DNA from: Candidatus Planktophila lacus
GTDB taxonomy: Bacteria > Actinomycetota > Actinomycetes > Nanopelagicales > Nanopelagicaceae
Direction: 5' to 3'
NCBI RefSeq assembly: GCF_002288385.1
Contig: NZ_CP016783.1
Location: forward strand, 62,001-126,000
DNA length: 64,000 nt
Positions 41,661 through 52,349 of this stretch are shown in pieces; position 1 is the first letter of the stretch; the number at the start of each line of letters is the position of its first letter. A program made the translations under genes and the position numbers. The notes beneath the pieces are model-generated. The model was given only the letters and a program-made list of their open reading frames with translations, was not told where the DNA came from and searched no databases.

Positions 41661-43157
41661 ATGAACTCGCAGAACTCAGGGCGTTTGATACTTGTAACTG
41701 GCGCATCGGGCTATGTCGGCGGCCGTTTGGTACGCGACCTCGTAAGCGATAAATGCGATGTGCGAATTTTGGTACGCGATGCGCAGAAAGTTGCCGATCA
41801 ACCGTGGGCTAAAGATGTCAATATCGTTGAAGGCAACGCCACTGTAATTTCAGATTTAGATCGCGCTCTCAAAGGCGTGCATACCGCTTTCTATCTTTTG
41901 CACTCTATTAATTTAGGTAAAAACTTCGACGATATTGAATCTGAGATGGCGCGTAATTTTGCAGTTGCCGCAGAAAAGCAAGGCGTTAAGCAGATCGTTT
42001 ACTTAGGTGGAATTGCTAACGATAAGAACCGTAGCCAACATTTAGCATCTCGCATGAATACAGGTGCGCAGTTAGCATCAACATCTGTTCCTGTTTTAGA
42101 ACTTCGCGCTGGAATCATTATCGGTTCGGGATCAGCTTCCTTTGAGATGTTGCGCCACCTAACGCACCGCCTGCCGATTATGACTACACCAAAATGGGTC
42201 TCGAATTTAACGCAACCAATTTCGATCCGCGATGCGCTCTATTACTTGCGCAAAGCTGCCTCACTTGAAAAGCCGGTGGGCAAGGTTTGTGACATCGGCG
42301 GCAAAGAAGTTCTTTCTTACGCTGACATGATGCAGAAATTTGCCAAGTTATCAGGGCTTCGCAAGCGCTGGATTGTTTCCGTTCCTGTTCTAACTCCGAA
42401 GCTCTCTTCGTTGTGGATCGGTTTTGTGACTCCCGTGCCAACATCACTTGCTCGCCCACTTGTTGAATCTTTGATTAGCGAAGTAGTTGCAGATCCGGCA
42501 AAGAGTATTGATGCAATTATTCCGCCGCCACCAGAAGGTTTTATCGATGTCGAAGGTGCAATTACCTTGGCGCTTTCTCGTATTGCAGATCGCGATGTAA
42601 TTACTCGTTGGTCAGATGCTGCATTTCCAACTGCGCCGTGGCAGAAAGCGCAAGGCGATCCCGAATGGGCTGGTGAAATGGTTCTGTGCGATCGTCGCGA
42701 ATCAAATACTGAAGCAAGCGCAGCATCTGTGTGGCAAGCGATTGAAAGTATCGGTGGCGAAAACGGTTACTACGGTGCAGATTTTCTCTGGTTCTTGCGC
42801 GGTTTGTTAGATCGCATCTTTGGCGGAGTTGGACTTCGTCGTGGCCGTCGCGATCCGTTAACCCTGCGCGTTGGTGACAGTTTAGATTTCTGGCGCGTTG
42901 AAGAGTTAGAACGCGGCAAACGTTTAAAACTTTACGCCGAGATGGTTCTGCCTGGAAAAGCGTGGCTCGAATTTAGCGTCATCGATAACGGAACCGATCG
43001 CACTGTTGTACAAGAAGCTAGCTTCTCGCCACGTGGTTTAGGCGGTCAGTTGTATTGGTACTTTGTACTTCCCTTCCACATCTTTGTTTTCCCAACGATG
43101 ATGCGAAATCTGATTCGAAAGGCCAATCGCACCGACCATGCCAATTCACGCCTTTAA
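41661..43157 (+). CDS. NAD(P)-binding SDR fused to a DUF2867/SRPBCC-like domain
   Basis: 498 residues. The N-terminal 300 are an atypical extended SDR: LVTGASGYVGGRLVRDL, NVVEGNATV-like turn, FYLLHSI, and KQIVYLGGI. The C-terminal 190 (WSDAAFPTAPWQK, YYGADFLWFLRGLLDRIFGGVGLRRGRRDPLTLRVGD, LYAEMVLPGKAWLEF) match the DUF2867 steroidogenic-like domain usually found behind such SDRs. The chemistry is unknown; the second domain should bind a hydrophobic ligand. The end overlaps the next gene by 20 bases in another frame. Confidence 0.82.
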   Translation: MNSQNSGRLILVTGASGYVGGRLVRDLVSDKCDVRILVRDAQKVADQPWAKDVNIVEGNATVISDLDRALKGVHTAFYLLHSINLGKNFDDIESEMARNFAVAAEKQGVKQIVYLGGIANDKNRSQHLASRMNTGAQLASTSVPVLELRAGIIIGSGSASFEMLRHLTHRLPIMTTPKWVSNLTQPISIRDALYYLRKAASLEKPVGKVCDIGGKEVLSYADMMQKFAKLSGLRKRWIVSVPVLTPKLSSLWIGFVTPVPTSLARPLVESLISEVVADPAKSIDAIIPPPPEGFIDVEGAITLALSRIADRDVITRWSDAAFPTAPWQKAQGDPEWAGEMVLCDRRESNTEASAASVWQAIESIGGENGYYGADFLWFLRGLLDRIFGGVGLRRGRRDPLTLRVGDSLDFWRVEELERGKRLKLYAEMVLPGKAWLEFSVIDNGTDRTVVQEASFSPRGLGGQLYWYFVLPFHIFVFPTMMRNLIRKANRTDHANSRL

Positions 43158-44490
43158 TTCAGAGGTCGAATCCCTTGCCAAAGAGATCCTGGCATACAGC
43201 CTGCTGCGTTTAAAAGATGATCCACCGCTAGATGGACCGCGCACCGCTGAAGATTTATTTCAAGAAGTTGGCAACACCATCACCGCAAAAGGTTTAGGCG
43301 GACATGAAGCACTTGAAGTGTTTACCAATGTTTTAGCAAAGGCCTGTATCTCAACAGATCATCCGCGCAACTTAGCCTTTATTCCATCTGCACCAACTGA
43401 ATATTCAAATCTCTTCGACCTAGTTGTTGGTGCCAGTTCACTCTACGGTGGATCTTGGCAAGAAGGCGCGGGTGCAGTTTTTGCTGAAAATCAAGCGTTG
43501 CGTTGGATCGCAGATTTAGCGGGACTTCCACAATCTGCCGGTGGCGTTTTTGTACAAGGCGGAACAATTGGAAATCTCTCTGCACTTGTTGTGGCGCGTG
43601 CTGCTGCACGAAAGAAATATCCAAATACTTCACGTTGGGCCATCGCTTGCAGCGCAGAAGCACATTCATCAATCGCTAGCGCTGCCCAAATCATGGATGT
43701 AGAACTTCTAAAGATTGAGCCAGGTGCTGATCGCAAGATGCACGGTGACGCACTTGGTGCGGCAATTGATCAATTGCATGCCACGACGCAAACCCGCGTC
43801 TTTGCTGTTGTCGCAACCGGCGGCACCACAAACCTCGGAATCATTGATGATTTGGCAACAATTGCCGAAGCAACACATGCTCGCGATATCTGGTTCCACG
43901 TTGACGGCGCTTATGGATTAGCGGCTTTATGTGCACCATCTGTGCGCGCAAAATTTAACGGGGTAGAACAAGCTGATTCTTTAATCGTTGATCCACATAA
44001 GTGGCTTTTTGCGCCATTCGATGCCTGCGCACTTATCTATCGCAACCCAGATCTTGCTAAAGAAGTTCACACTCAACATGCTTCATATTTGGAAACTTTG
44101 CACGATGACACTTGGTCACCGGCGGATTATGCAATTCACTTAACGCGTCGTGTCCGCGGATTACCTTTCTGGTTTTCACTTGCAGCACATGGCACAGATG
44201 CTTACACCGAAGCGATGGAGGAAACACTTACCGTGGCTCGCGATGCCGCCGAACTTGTTCGCCAACATCCCAATTTAGATTTGATTCACGAACCTGAACT
44301 TTCTATTGTTGCCTTTACTCGCAAAGGTTGGGCGCCAAGTGATTATCAAAAGTGGAGCGATAAATTATTGGCTGATCAGATCGGCTTTATCCCACCATCA
44401 TCAGATAAAGGCCAATCAATCTTGCGCTTTGCGATAGTTAACCCTTGGACGAAGATCACAGATATATCTATGATCTTGGATACTCTTTAA
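43138..44490 (+). CDS. PLP-dependent group II decarboxylase
   Basis: 450 residues. The fold-type I decarboxylase motifs are GGTIGNLSALVVARAA, HVDGAYGLAALC (Asp for the pyridine nitrogen) and VDPHKWLF with the Schiff-base Lys. Group II members decarboxylate glutamate, aromatic amino acids, tyrosine or 2,4-diaminobutyrate; the sequence does not decide. It starts inside the end of the SDR gene, pointing to coupled translation. Confidence 0.85.
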   Translation: MPIHAFNSEVESLAKEILAYSLLRLKDDPPLDGPRTAEDLFQEVGNTITAKGLGGHEALEVFTNVLAKACISTDHPRNLAFIPSAPTEYSNLFDLVVGASSLYGGSWQEGAGAVFAENQALRWIADLAGLPQSAGGVFVQGGTIGNLSALVVARAAARKKYPNTSRWAIACSAEAHSSIASAAQIMDVELLKIEPGADRKMHGDALGAAIDQLHATTQTRVFAVVATGGTTNLGIIDDLATIAEATHARDIWFHVDGAYGLAALCAPSVRAKFNGVEQADSLIVDPHKWLFAPFDACALIYRNPDLAKEVHTQHASYLETLHDDTWSPADYAIHLTRRVRGLPFWFSLAAHGTDAYTEAMEETLTVARDAAELVRQHPNLDLIHEPELSIVAFTRKGWAPSDYQKWSDKLLADQIGFIPPSSDKGQSILRFAIVNPWTKITDISMILDTL

Positions 44491-44534
44491 AATTTAGTAA
44501 GGTGTAAATCCCACAATTTCTGCTACTGCTGGTT

Positions 44535-44540
44535 TAAGAT
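44535..44540 (+). promoter_or_regulatory. -10 box, leaderless promoter of the DUF3263 gene
   Basis: TAAGAT, 7 bases before the ATG at 44548, the same box and spacing as before the O-antigen ligase gene. Confidence 0.55.
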
Positions 44541-44547
44541 TTACTCC

Positions 44548-44814
44548 ATGTCAGCGCTCGAAAATAATGATGTGCAGGGGTCTTCGCTTTCCGACCTCGA
44601 AGTACGCATCCTTGATTTCGAGAGCAATTGGTGGCGCTTTGCTGGTGCGAAAGAGTCTGCAATTAAAGAGCTCTTCGACCTAACCGCTCCTCGTTACTAC
44701 CAACTACTCAATGACCTGATCGACCGGGACGATGCCCTAGCGGCCTCTCCAATGCTCGTTAAGCGCCTGCGCCGCCTGCGTGAGGCTCGTATGAGTGCGC
44801 GTTCAGCCCGATAA
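44548..44814 (+). CDS. DUF3263 protein
   Basis: 88 residues. LSDLEVRILDFESNWWRFAGAKESAIKELFDLTAPRYYQLLNDLID is the family core: an actinobacterial helix-turn-helix-like protein whose members are short and single-domain. The C-terminus is basic (VKRLRRLREARMSARSAR), fitting nucleic-acid binding. Function unknown. It sits directly upstream of the groEL operator. Confidence 0.85.
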   Translation: MSALENNDVQGSSLSDLEVRILDFESNWWRFAGAKESAIKELFDLTAPRYYQLLNDLIDRDDALAASPMLVKRLRRLREARMSARSAR

Positions 44815-44836
44815 CAACCAATTCACCGCCCTCGTT

Positions 44837-44865
44837 TTGCGACAGGGAATAAGACCGTCTAGATT
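44837..44865 (+). promoter_or_regulatory. groEL promoter
   Basis: TTGCGA (44837-44842) and TAGATT (44860-44865) with a 17-base spacer; the expected start lies inside the CIRCE operator. Confidence 0.7.
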
Positions 44866-44870
44866 TGGCG

Positions 44871-44897
44871 TTAGCACTCTCGGGGTGTGAGTGATAA
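44871..44897 (+). promoter_or_regulatory. CIRCE operator (HrcA site)
   Basis: TTAGCACTC, 9-base spacer, GAGTGATAA; consensus right arm is GAGTGCTAA, so one base differs. Placement over the transcription start fits repression of groEL by HrcA. Confidence 0.92.
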
Positions 44898-46571
<1,674 letters not shown>

Positions 46572-46576
46572 GCTAA

Positions 46577-47248
46577 ATGACAAAAGGGTTCGACGCAGAA
46601 GATTTAGCAAGAAGTGCTGCACTTGGTGATGCCGAAAAGCCATCGCAAGTCGGTAACTTCATCTCTGTCGAATTCGATGACGAAGATCGCGTTGCAAGTT
46701 ATCTCTTCGACGCAGATATTCAGGGTTATAAAGGTTGGCGCTGGTGCGTCACTGTTGCAAAGGTAGATGCATCAGCGCAACCAACCGTTTGTGATGTAGT
46801 TGTTCTTCCTGGTCCAGATTCACTTATGGCGCCAGAATGGATCGAATATAAAGATCGAATCTTGCCTGAAGATATTCAGCCGGGTGTAATTGTTCCAAGC
46901 GTTCTAGATGACACTCGTTTAGTCCCTGGTGCAAACGCGCTTATTCAAGATGAAGATTTAGATGCAGCGCAGATTTACGAACTTGGTTTAGCTCGTCCAC
47001 GAGTACTTTCAATTGAAGGTCGCGATCAAGCAAGTAAGCGTTGGTACACAGGCGATCGCGGACCAAATACGCCTTTGGCACAGAACGCACCAAAGCCTTG
47101 CCAATCATGTGGCTTCTTTATTCCAATCGCAGGTTCACTACGCGCATCATTTGGCGTGTGTGCAAATGCGATCGCTCCAGATGATGCCCGCGTAGTTTCA
47201 GTCGATCACGGCTGCGGCGCGCACTCTGAAGCCACGCTCCCTAATTAA
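46577..47248 (+). CDS. DUF3027 protein
   Basis: 223 residues, 5 bases after groEL. The central YKGWRWCVTVAKV, VCDVVVLPGPDSLMAPEWIEYKDRI stretch and the zinc-finger-like CQSCGFFIPIAGSLRASFGVCANA ... HGCGAHSE identify DUF3027, an actinobacterial family often next to cold-shock genes, as here. Four to five Cys and His residues suggest a metal site. Function is unknown; co-transcription with groEL is likely. Confidence 0.85.
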   Translation: MTKGFDAEDLARSAALGDAEKPSQVGNFISVEFDDEDRVASYLFDADIQGYKGWRWCVTVAKVDASAQPTVCDVVVLPGPDSLMAPEWIEYKDRILPEDIQPGVIVPSVLDDTRLVPGANALIQDEDLDAAQIYELGLARPRVLSIEGRDQASKRWYTGDRGPNTPLAQNAPKPCQSCGFFIPIAGSLRASFGVCANAIAPDDARVVSVDHGCGAHSEATLPN

Positions 47249-47249
47249 T

Positions 47250-47270
47250 AGGGGTTCCCGCCCCTCTTTG
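47250..47270 (+). terminator. Weak hairpin after DUF3027
   Basis: AGGGG and CCCCT arms around TTCCCG, followed by CTTTG; short stem, one base after the stop codon. Confidence 0.4.
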
Positions 47271-47337
47271 CTTGCGATAAACTTGAATCTTGACCCCTTG
47301 TCTACACGAGTACTGAAATTCTTATAAGGAGAACGCC

Positions 47338-47721
47338 ATGCCTACAGGTCGCGTTAAATGGTTTAGCCTCGAAAAGGGTTTCGGATTTATCTCAAATGAT
47401 GAAGGCGAAGATGTTTATCTTGCTGCATCATCTCTTCCAGAAGGCGTTCCTTCGGTAAAGCCTGGCACAAAGGTTGAGTTCAGCATTATCGATAGCCGTA
47501 AAGGTCCACAAGCGATGTCGATTCATATCGTTGAGGCACCGGTTTCACTCGCGGAAAATTCACGAGTCAATAACGATGACCTTGCTGCGATGATCGAAGA
47601 CACAATTAAGATTTTGGATAAAGTCGGAAATGGTTTGCGCCATGGACGTCATCCATCTGGCACCGATGCAGAACGCCTTGGTCGCGTTTTGCGCGGTATT
47701 GCTAGCCAGCTAGAAGCTTAA
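47338..47721 (+). CDS. Cold-shock protein with C-terminal extension
   Basis: 127 residues. The cold-shock domain (1-65) has RVKWFSLEKGFGFISNDEGEDVYL; RNP1 is KGFGFI and RNP2 is DVYLAA instead of VFVHYS. A 60-residue helical, basic extension follows (DDLAAMIEDTIKILDKVGNGLRHGRHP), absent from classical 67-residue Csp proteins. Such proteins bind single-stranded RNA. AAGGAG stands 6 bases before the ATG. It converges on the DUF2530 gene. Confidence 0.9.
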   Translation: MPTGRVKWFSLEKGFGFISNDEGEDVYLAASSLPEGVPSVKPGTKVEFSIIDSRKGPQAMSIHIVEAPVSLAENSRVNNDDLAAMIEDTIKILDKVGNGLRHGRHPSGTDAERLGRVLRGIASQLEA

Positions 47722-47732
47722 ATACTTCTGAT

Positions 47733-47945
47733 CTAAATGCCGCTGCGCGCTGCGCGGCGCTTTGAGTAACGAATACCCCATGCACCAAGTGCTGCACCTG
47801 CAACACAGGTCCAGATTAATTTGCTCTCTGCACCTGTGATCGCAAAATATAAACCTGCGATAACCCACGCAATAGTGCCTAAAGTGATTAGAGTTACGAC
47901 AGACTTAATTTCTGATTTATTCTCTGAATTATTGTTTGAACTCAC
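47733..47945 (-). CDS. DUF2530 small membrane protein
   Basis: 70 residues from a GTG at 47945. Two membrane helices (VVTLITLGTIAWVIAGLYF and LIWTCVAGAALGAWGI) and a basic end (RYSKRRAARSG) match DUF2530. A longer in-frame start exists but would run through the divergent transporter gene; the TATGCT box 6 bases before the GTG supports the short form. Function unknown. Confidence 0.78.
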   Translation of the reverse strand: MSSNNNSENKSEIKSVVTLITLGTIAWVIAGLYFAITGAESKLIWTCVAGAALGAWGIRYSKRRAARSGI

Positions 47946-47951
47946 GAAGGA

Positions 47952-47957
47952 AGCATA
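47952..47957 (-). promoter_or_regulatory. -10 box, leaderless promoter of the DUF2530 gene
   Basis: Minus-strand TATGCT, 6 bases before the GTG at 47945, inside the 18-base gap to the divergent transporter gene. Confidence 0.55.
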
Positions 47958-47963
47958 CAAGCG

Positions 47964-49232
47964 ATGGCGGTAAAAGCAGACGGTAACTGGCGTTCTTTTC
48001 GCCACCGTAATTACCGCATTCTCTTTCCGGCAAATGCCGCATCCAACATCGGAACTTGGGCGCAGCGTATCGCTCAAGATTGGTTGATTCTGCAGTTAAC
48101 CGGCAATAGTGGAACCTATCTCGGCCTTGTTACCGCAGTTCAATTTGCTCCGGTTCTCTTCTTCTCACTGCACGGTGGCGTACTTGCCGATCGAGTAAAT
48201 AAACGCAAACTTCTTATTGCAACTAACTTTATCGGCGCACTTTCTTCCCTTGGTTTAGGAATTCTTGTTTTGCTCGGCCAAGTACAGATCTGGCATGTTT
48301 TTTTCTTTGCCCTAGCCCTGGGAATTTCTTCAGCGCTAGATGCGCCTATTCGCCAATCATTTACCTCAGAGATCGTTGGCCATTCCGATATCGCCAACGC
48401 GGTCAGCTTAAACTCAGCTAATTTCAACGCTGGGCGCCTAGTTGGCCCTGCGCTATCTGGCTTTCTTATTGCGCGCTTTGATACTGGTCCTTCATTCATA
48501 ATCAACGCCGGTACCTATGTATTTGTGATTCTTGCACTACTGCGAATGCGCGAATCCGAATTTTTTATCCTAGAGAAGAAAGAGACGCTAGGCACCGTGC
48601 GAGAAGGCGTTAATTATGCTCTGGCTCGCCCTGACTTATACGTTGTAATGATTGTAGTTTTCTTCGTTGCAACATTCGGATTGAACTTTCAGATCTTTAA
48701 CGCCCTAATGGCAACTATAGAATTTGGAAAAGGGCCAGCCTCATTTGGACTACTTGGAACATACATCGCACTTGGTTCACTTTCTGGCGCTCTTTTCTCC
48801 GCGCGATTAGAGAAACATCGCCGCACAAACTTTGTTATTAAAGCGGGAGTGGCATTTTCCACTGCAATCTGTTTACTTTCTCTGGCACCTACTTACACGT
48901 GGTACTCAATCTGGTTGCCGTTCTGCGGTTTCAGCGCTCTTACGATGCTGATTACTGCTAACTCGCTGATTCAAGTCAACTCAGATCCAGCGATCCGCGG
49001 TCGCGTTAGTGGAATTTACTTACTTATATTTATGGGTGGAACGCCCTTTGGTTCGCCACTTATTGGCTTCCTTGCTGAAGCCATTGGCGTTCGCCAAACA
49101 ATTGCGCTCTGCGGTTTGATCTCACTTGGCGCTTGTCTGACTATCTGGGCGTTGTTCCACAACAAGGTAAAGCTTCCGAAAGATATTTCGGTTGAAGGCG
49201 TATTACCTGCCGCCTATGACGATCAGCGCTAA
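47964..49232 (+). CDS. MFS transporter, enterobactin-exporter-like
   Basis: 422 residues with about twelve membrane helices. Opening FRHRNYRILFPANAASNIGTWAQRIAQDWLILQLTG and the loop HGGVLADRVNKRKLL resemble the EntS-like exporter group (MFS_3). Substrate cannot be read; relatives export siderophores or drugs. The start is only 18 bases from the divergent DUF2530 start. Confidence 0.85.
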   Translation: MAVKADGNWRSFRHRNYRILFPANAASNIGTWAQRIAQDWLILQLTGNSGTYLGLVTAVQFAPVLFFSLHGGVLADRVNKRKLLIATNFIGALSSLGLGILVLLGQVQIWHVFFFALALGISSALDAPIRQSFTSEIVGHSDIANAVSLNSANFNAGRLVGPALSGFLIARFDTGPSFIINAGTYVFVILALLRMRESEFFILEKKETLGTVREGVNYALARPDLYVVMIVVFFVATFGLNFQIFNALMATIEFGKGPASFGLLGTYIALGSLSGALFSARLEKHRRTNFVIKAGVAFSTAICLLSLAPTYTWYSIWLPFCGFSALTMLITANSLIQVNSDPAIRGRVSGIYLLIFMGGTPFGSPLIGFLAEAIGVRQTIALCGLISLGACLTIWALFHNKVKLPKDISVEGVLPAAYDDQR

Positions 49233-49283
49233 TAAACTTATTAAAGTTAAAACTGTGATTAGTCTACGAGTGCGGTAGTTCAT

Positions 49284-50447
49284 TTAAATATTATTCGCGC
49301 CCAAATGCTTTGATGGTGAGAGCGTAACCATTAGAAAACCAAGTGCAATAAGTACCGGAACCATGATGTACGCACGTGAAATTCCGAAGTTATCGCCCAA
49401 GATTCCCAGCAATAGCGGCGAGCAAGCAATAGCGATACCTGCTGCAATTGAGCTCTTACCAATAGATAAATCAGGACGGCCTTCGCTAAATGCAACCATA
49501 CGCAAGGTAAATAGTGGGAATTGAACTGAAATTCCAAGTCCAACAAAGAATAAAGTTACAAGGCAGAGCACCAGATTGTGCGAAGACCAGAAGAATCCAA
49601 ATGCTATAAATTGCAGTGTAAGTGCGATCTTCAACTGCTCATCGGCGTGGAAACGTTTTAAGACGCGACCGGCATACCAACGTCCAGTACCAACTCCTGT
49701 GCCAAAGGCGATTACTGCCAGAGTTGAAATAGCTGCACTGGCATCGGTGCGATCGCTAATTAGCGATGCCGACCAGAAAGATGTTGCAAACTCGGCGCTG
49801 ATCGAGATGAAGAATCCGGTAAATGAGAACCAGAATCCGCGCGAGAGTTTTCCGCGCTGTGGACCATCTTCATCTGGGATATGAGAATCTGGTTCAAACT
49901 TACGTCCCTTGATAAAAAGCGCCAAGATAAAGGGAATGGTGATCAACATTCCCACGCGCCATTGATCACGCACAATATTTGCAGTTGATCCAATAACAAA
50001 GTTTCCAGTCACAAATCCTGCGATAGCAACAGCGTTGATCTGTGCAACAGCAGTATGTGAACGTTCTGCAAATGCATGAGACCCAGCGGTATTTACATTA
50101 TTGATAACAACTGAGATTCCCCAACCTGCAATAAGTGTTGCTAGCAGAGTTAGTTGTACTGGGGGAGCAAAGACGAAAAAGACGATACCGATGGAAAATA
50201 CTGTTAAACCGATCCAAGTTGTATTTGAACGACCAAAGCGGTGGACCAACTTCGAATTCATTCCACCCGCGATAATTGCGGCAACGCCCATTGCAGTTCC
50301 GTGAAGTCCGGCAACGCCAAGTGATGTGCCTTGATCTTCACGAAGTAGCGCTTGAGAAGGACCGAAACCGCCAGTAAAGAAGTTAACAGTCGCTACTTGA
50401 AGTGCGAGCAGCCAGAACTGCCCGTTACGCGCAAACGTCTTTGGCAT
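49284..50447 (-). CDS. MFS transporter
   Basis: 387 residues, about twelve membrane helices. The cytoplasmic loop has SKLVHRFGRSNTTWIG (basic MFS loop 2-3 position), then FAFAPPV-like and GWGISVVINNVNTAGSHAF helices. It starts 7 bases after serC ends and is probably co-transcribed. The protein is unlike its neighbour at 47964 beyond fold, so they are not a recent duplication. Substrate unknown. Confidence 0.82.
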   Translation of the reverse strand: MPKTFARNGQFWLLALQVATVNFFTGGFGPSQALLREDQGTSLGVAGLHGTAMGVAAIIAGGMNSKLVHRFGRSNTTWIGLTVFSIGIVFFVFAPPVQLTLLATLIAGWGISVVINNVNTAGSHAFAERSHTAVAQINAVAIAGFVTGNFVIGSTANIVRDQWRVGMLITIPFILALFIKGRKFEPDSHIPDEDGPQRGKLSRGFWFSFTGFFISISAEFATSFWSASLISDRTDASAAISTLAVIAFGTGVGTGRWYAGRVLKRFHADEQLKIALTLQFIAFGFFWSSHNLVLCLVTLFFVGLGISVQFPLFTLRMVAFSEGRPDLSIGKSSIAAGIAIACSPLLLGILGDNFGISRAYIMVPVLIALGFLMVTLSPSKHLGANNI

Positions 50448-50454
50448 CTGAGCT

Positions 50455-51576
<1,122 letters not shown>

Positions 51577-51579
51577 CTA

Positions 51580-51585
51580 AGCCTA
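51580..51585 (-). promoter_or_regulatory. -10 box of serC overlapping the pdxH stop codon
   Basis: Minus-strand TAGGCT, 6 bases before the ATG at 51573; its first three bases are the TAG stop of pdxH (51585-51583). Confidence 0.55.
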
Positions 51586-52260
51586 AGGGTAGTAGCGAGT
51601 TATCTCCCACTCGGTTTCGCTGTTAGCCCGCTCATAGCGCAAGCGATCATGCAGCCTTGAATAGCGCCCTTGCCAGAATTCAATGCTGATCGGCGTAACG
51701 CGATAGCCGCCCCAATGTGGTGGCTTTGGAACGGTTGTTCCTTCTGGCCATTTCTCAGATGCACCAGCGAAGCGTTGTTCAAGTTCTTCGCGCGATGAAA
51801 GTGGTGAGGATTGCGCACTTGCCCATGCGCCGATTTGGCTGGACCAAGGACGCGAAGCAAAGTATTCGGCTGATTCACTTTCGGAAATCTTTTCGACAAA
51901 TCCACTTATCGAAACTTGGCGTTCCATCGCAAACCAGGGAAATAAAAGTGTGACTTGCGAATTTAGCTCCATCTCCTGTGCTTTACGCGATGAGTAATTT
52001 GTAAAGAAGGTAAAGCCACCTTCAGAAATATCTTTTAACAAAACGGTGCGTGTAGAGATATGTTCTTCCAGACCCAAGGTTGAAAGCACCATCGCGTTAG
52101 CTTCGACGATAAAGTCATTCGCCGCCGCCTCCTTTAGCCAGGTGCTGAACGCGGCGAATGGATCAGCGGGTAAATTCTCGAGACCGACCTCGCCGTAAGA
52201 ACGGCGCATGGCACGGATCGCTTCACGGTCGAGTTCGCTCATAGATGTATCGAACCTCAC
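51583..52260 (-). CDS. pdxH: Pyridoxamine 5'-phosphate oxidase
   Basis: 225 residues with GTG at 52260 (GAGGT upstream); an ATG six codons later (52242) is also plausible. MRRSYGEVGLENLPADPFAAFSTWLKEA, NAMVLSTLGLEEHISTRTVLLKD, FFTNYSSRKAQEMELN (FMN site), PPHWGGYRVTPISIEFWQGRYSRLHDR are classic PdxH motifs. It makes pyridoxal phosphate, cofactor of the serC product beside it. Divergent from citrate synthase. Confidence 0.92.
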   Translation of the reverse strand: MRFDTSMSELDREAIRAMRRSYGEVGLENLPADPFAAFSTWLKEAAANDFIVEANAMVLSTLGLEEHISTRTVLLKDISEGGFTFFTNYSSRKAQEMELNSQVTLLFPWFAMERQVSISGFVEKISESESAEYFASRPWSSQIGAWASAQSSPLSSREELEQRFAGASEKWPEGTTVPKPPHWGGYRVTPISIEFWQGRYSRLHDRLRYERANSETEWEITRYYP

Positions 52261-52280
52261 TTTTACCTCTGCGTCATCTT

Positions 52281-52294
52281 CTAGGACTTCCTAG
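52281..52294. promoter_or_regulatory. 14-bp palindrome between pdxH and citrate synthase
   Basis: CTAGGA-CT-TCCTAG, perfect 6-bp arms, lying 20 bases before the pdxH start and 55 before the citrate synthase start; a possible shared operator. Confidence 0.4.
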
Positions 52295-52349
52295 TGATTT
52301 CCTGGATGGGTGGTCGTCAGCACCCCCTCGGACGGTGCAGAATTGGAGC

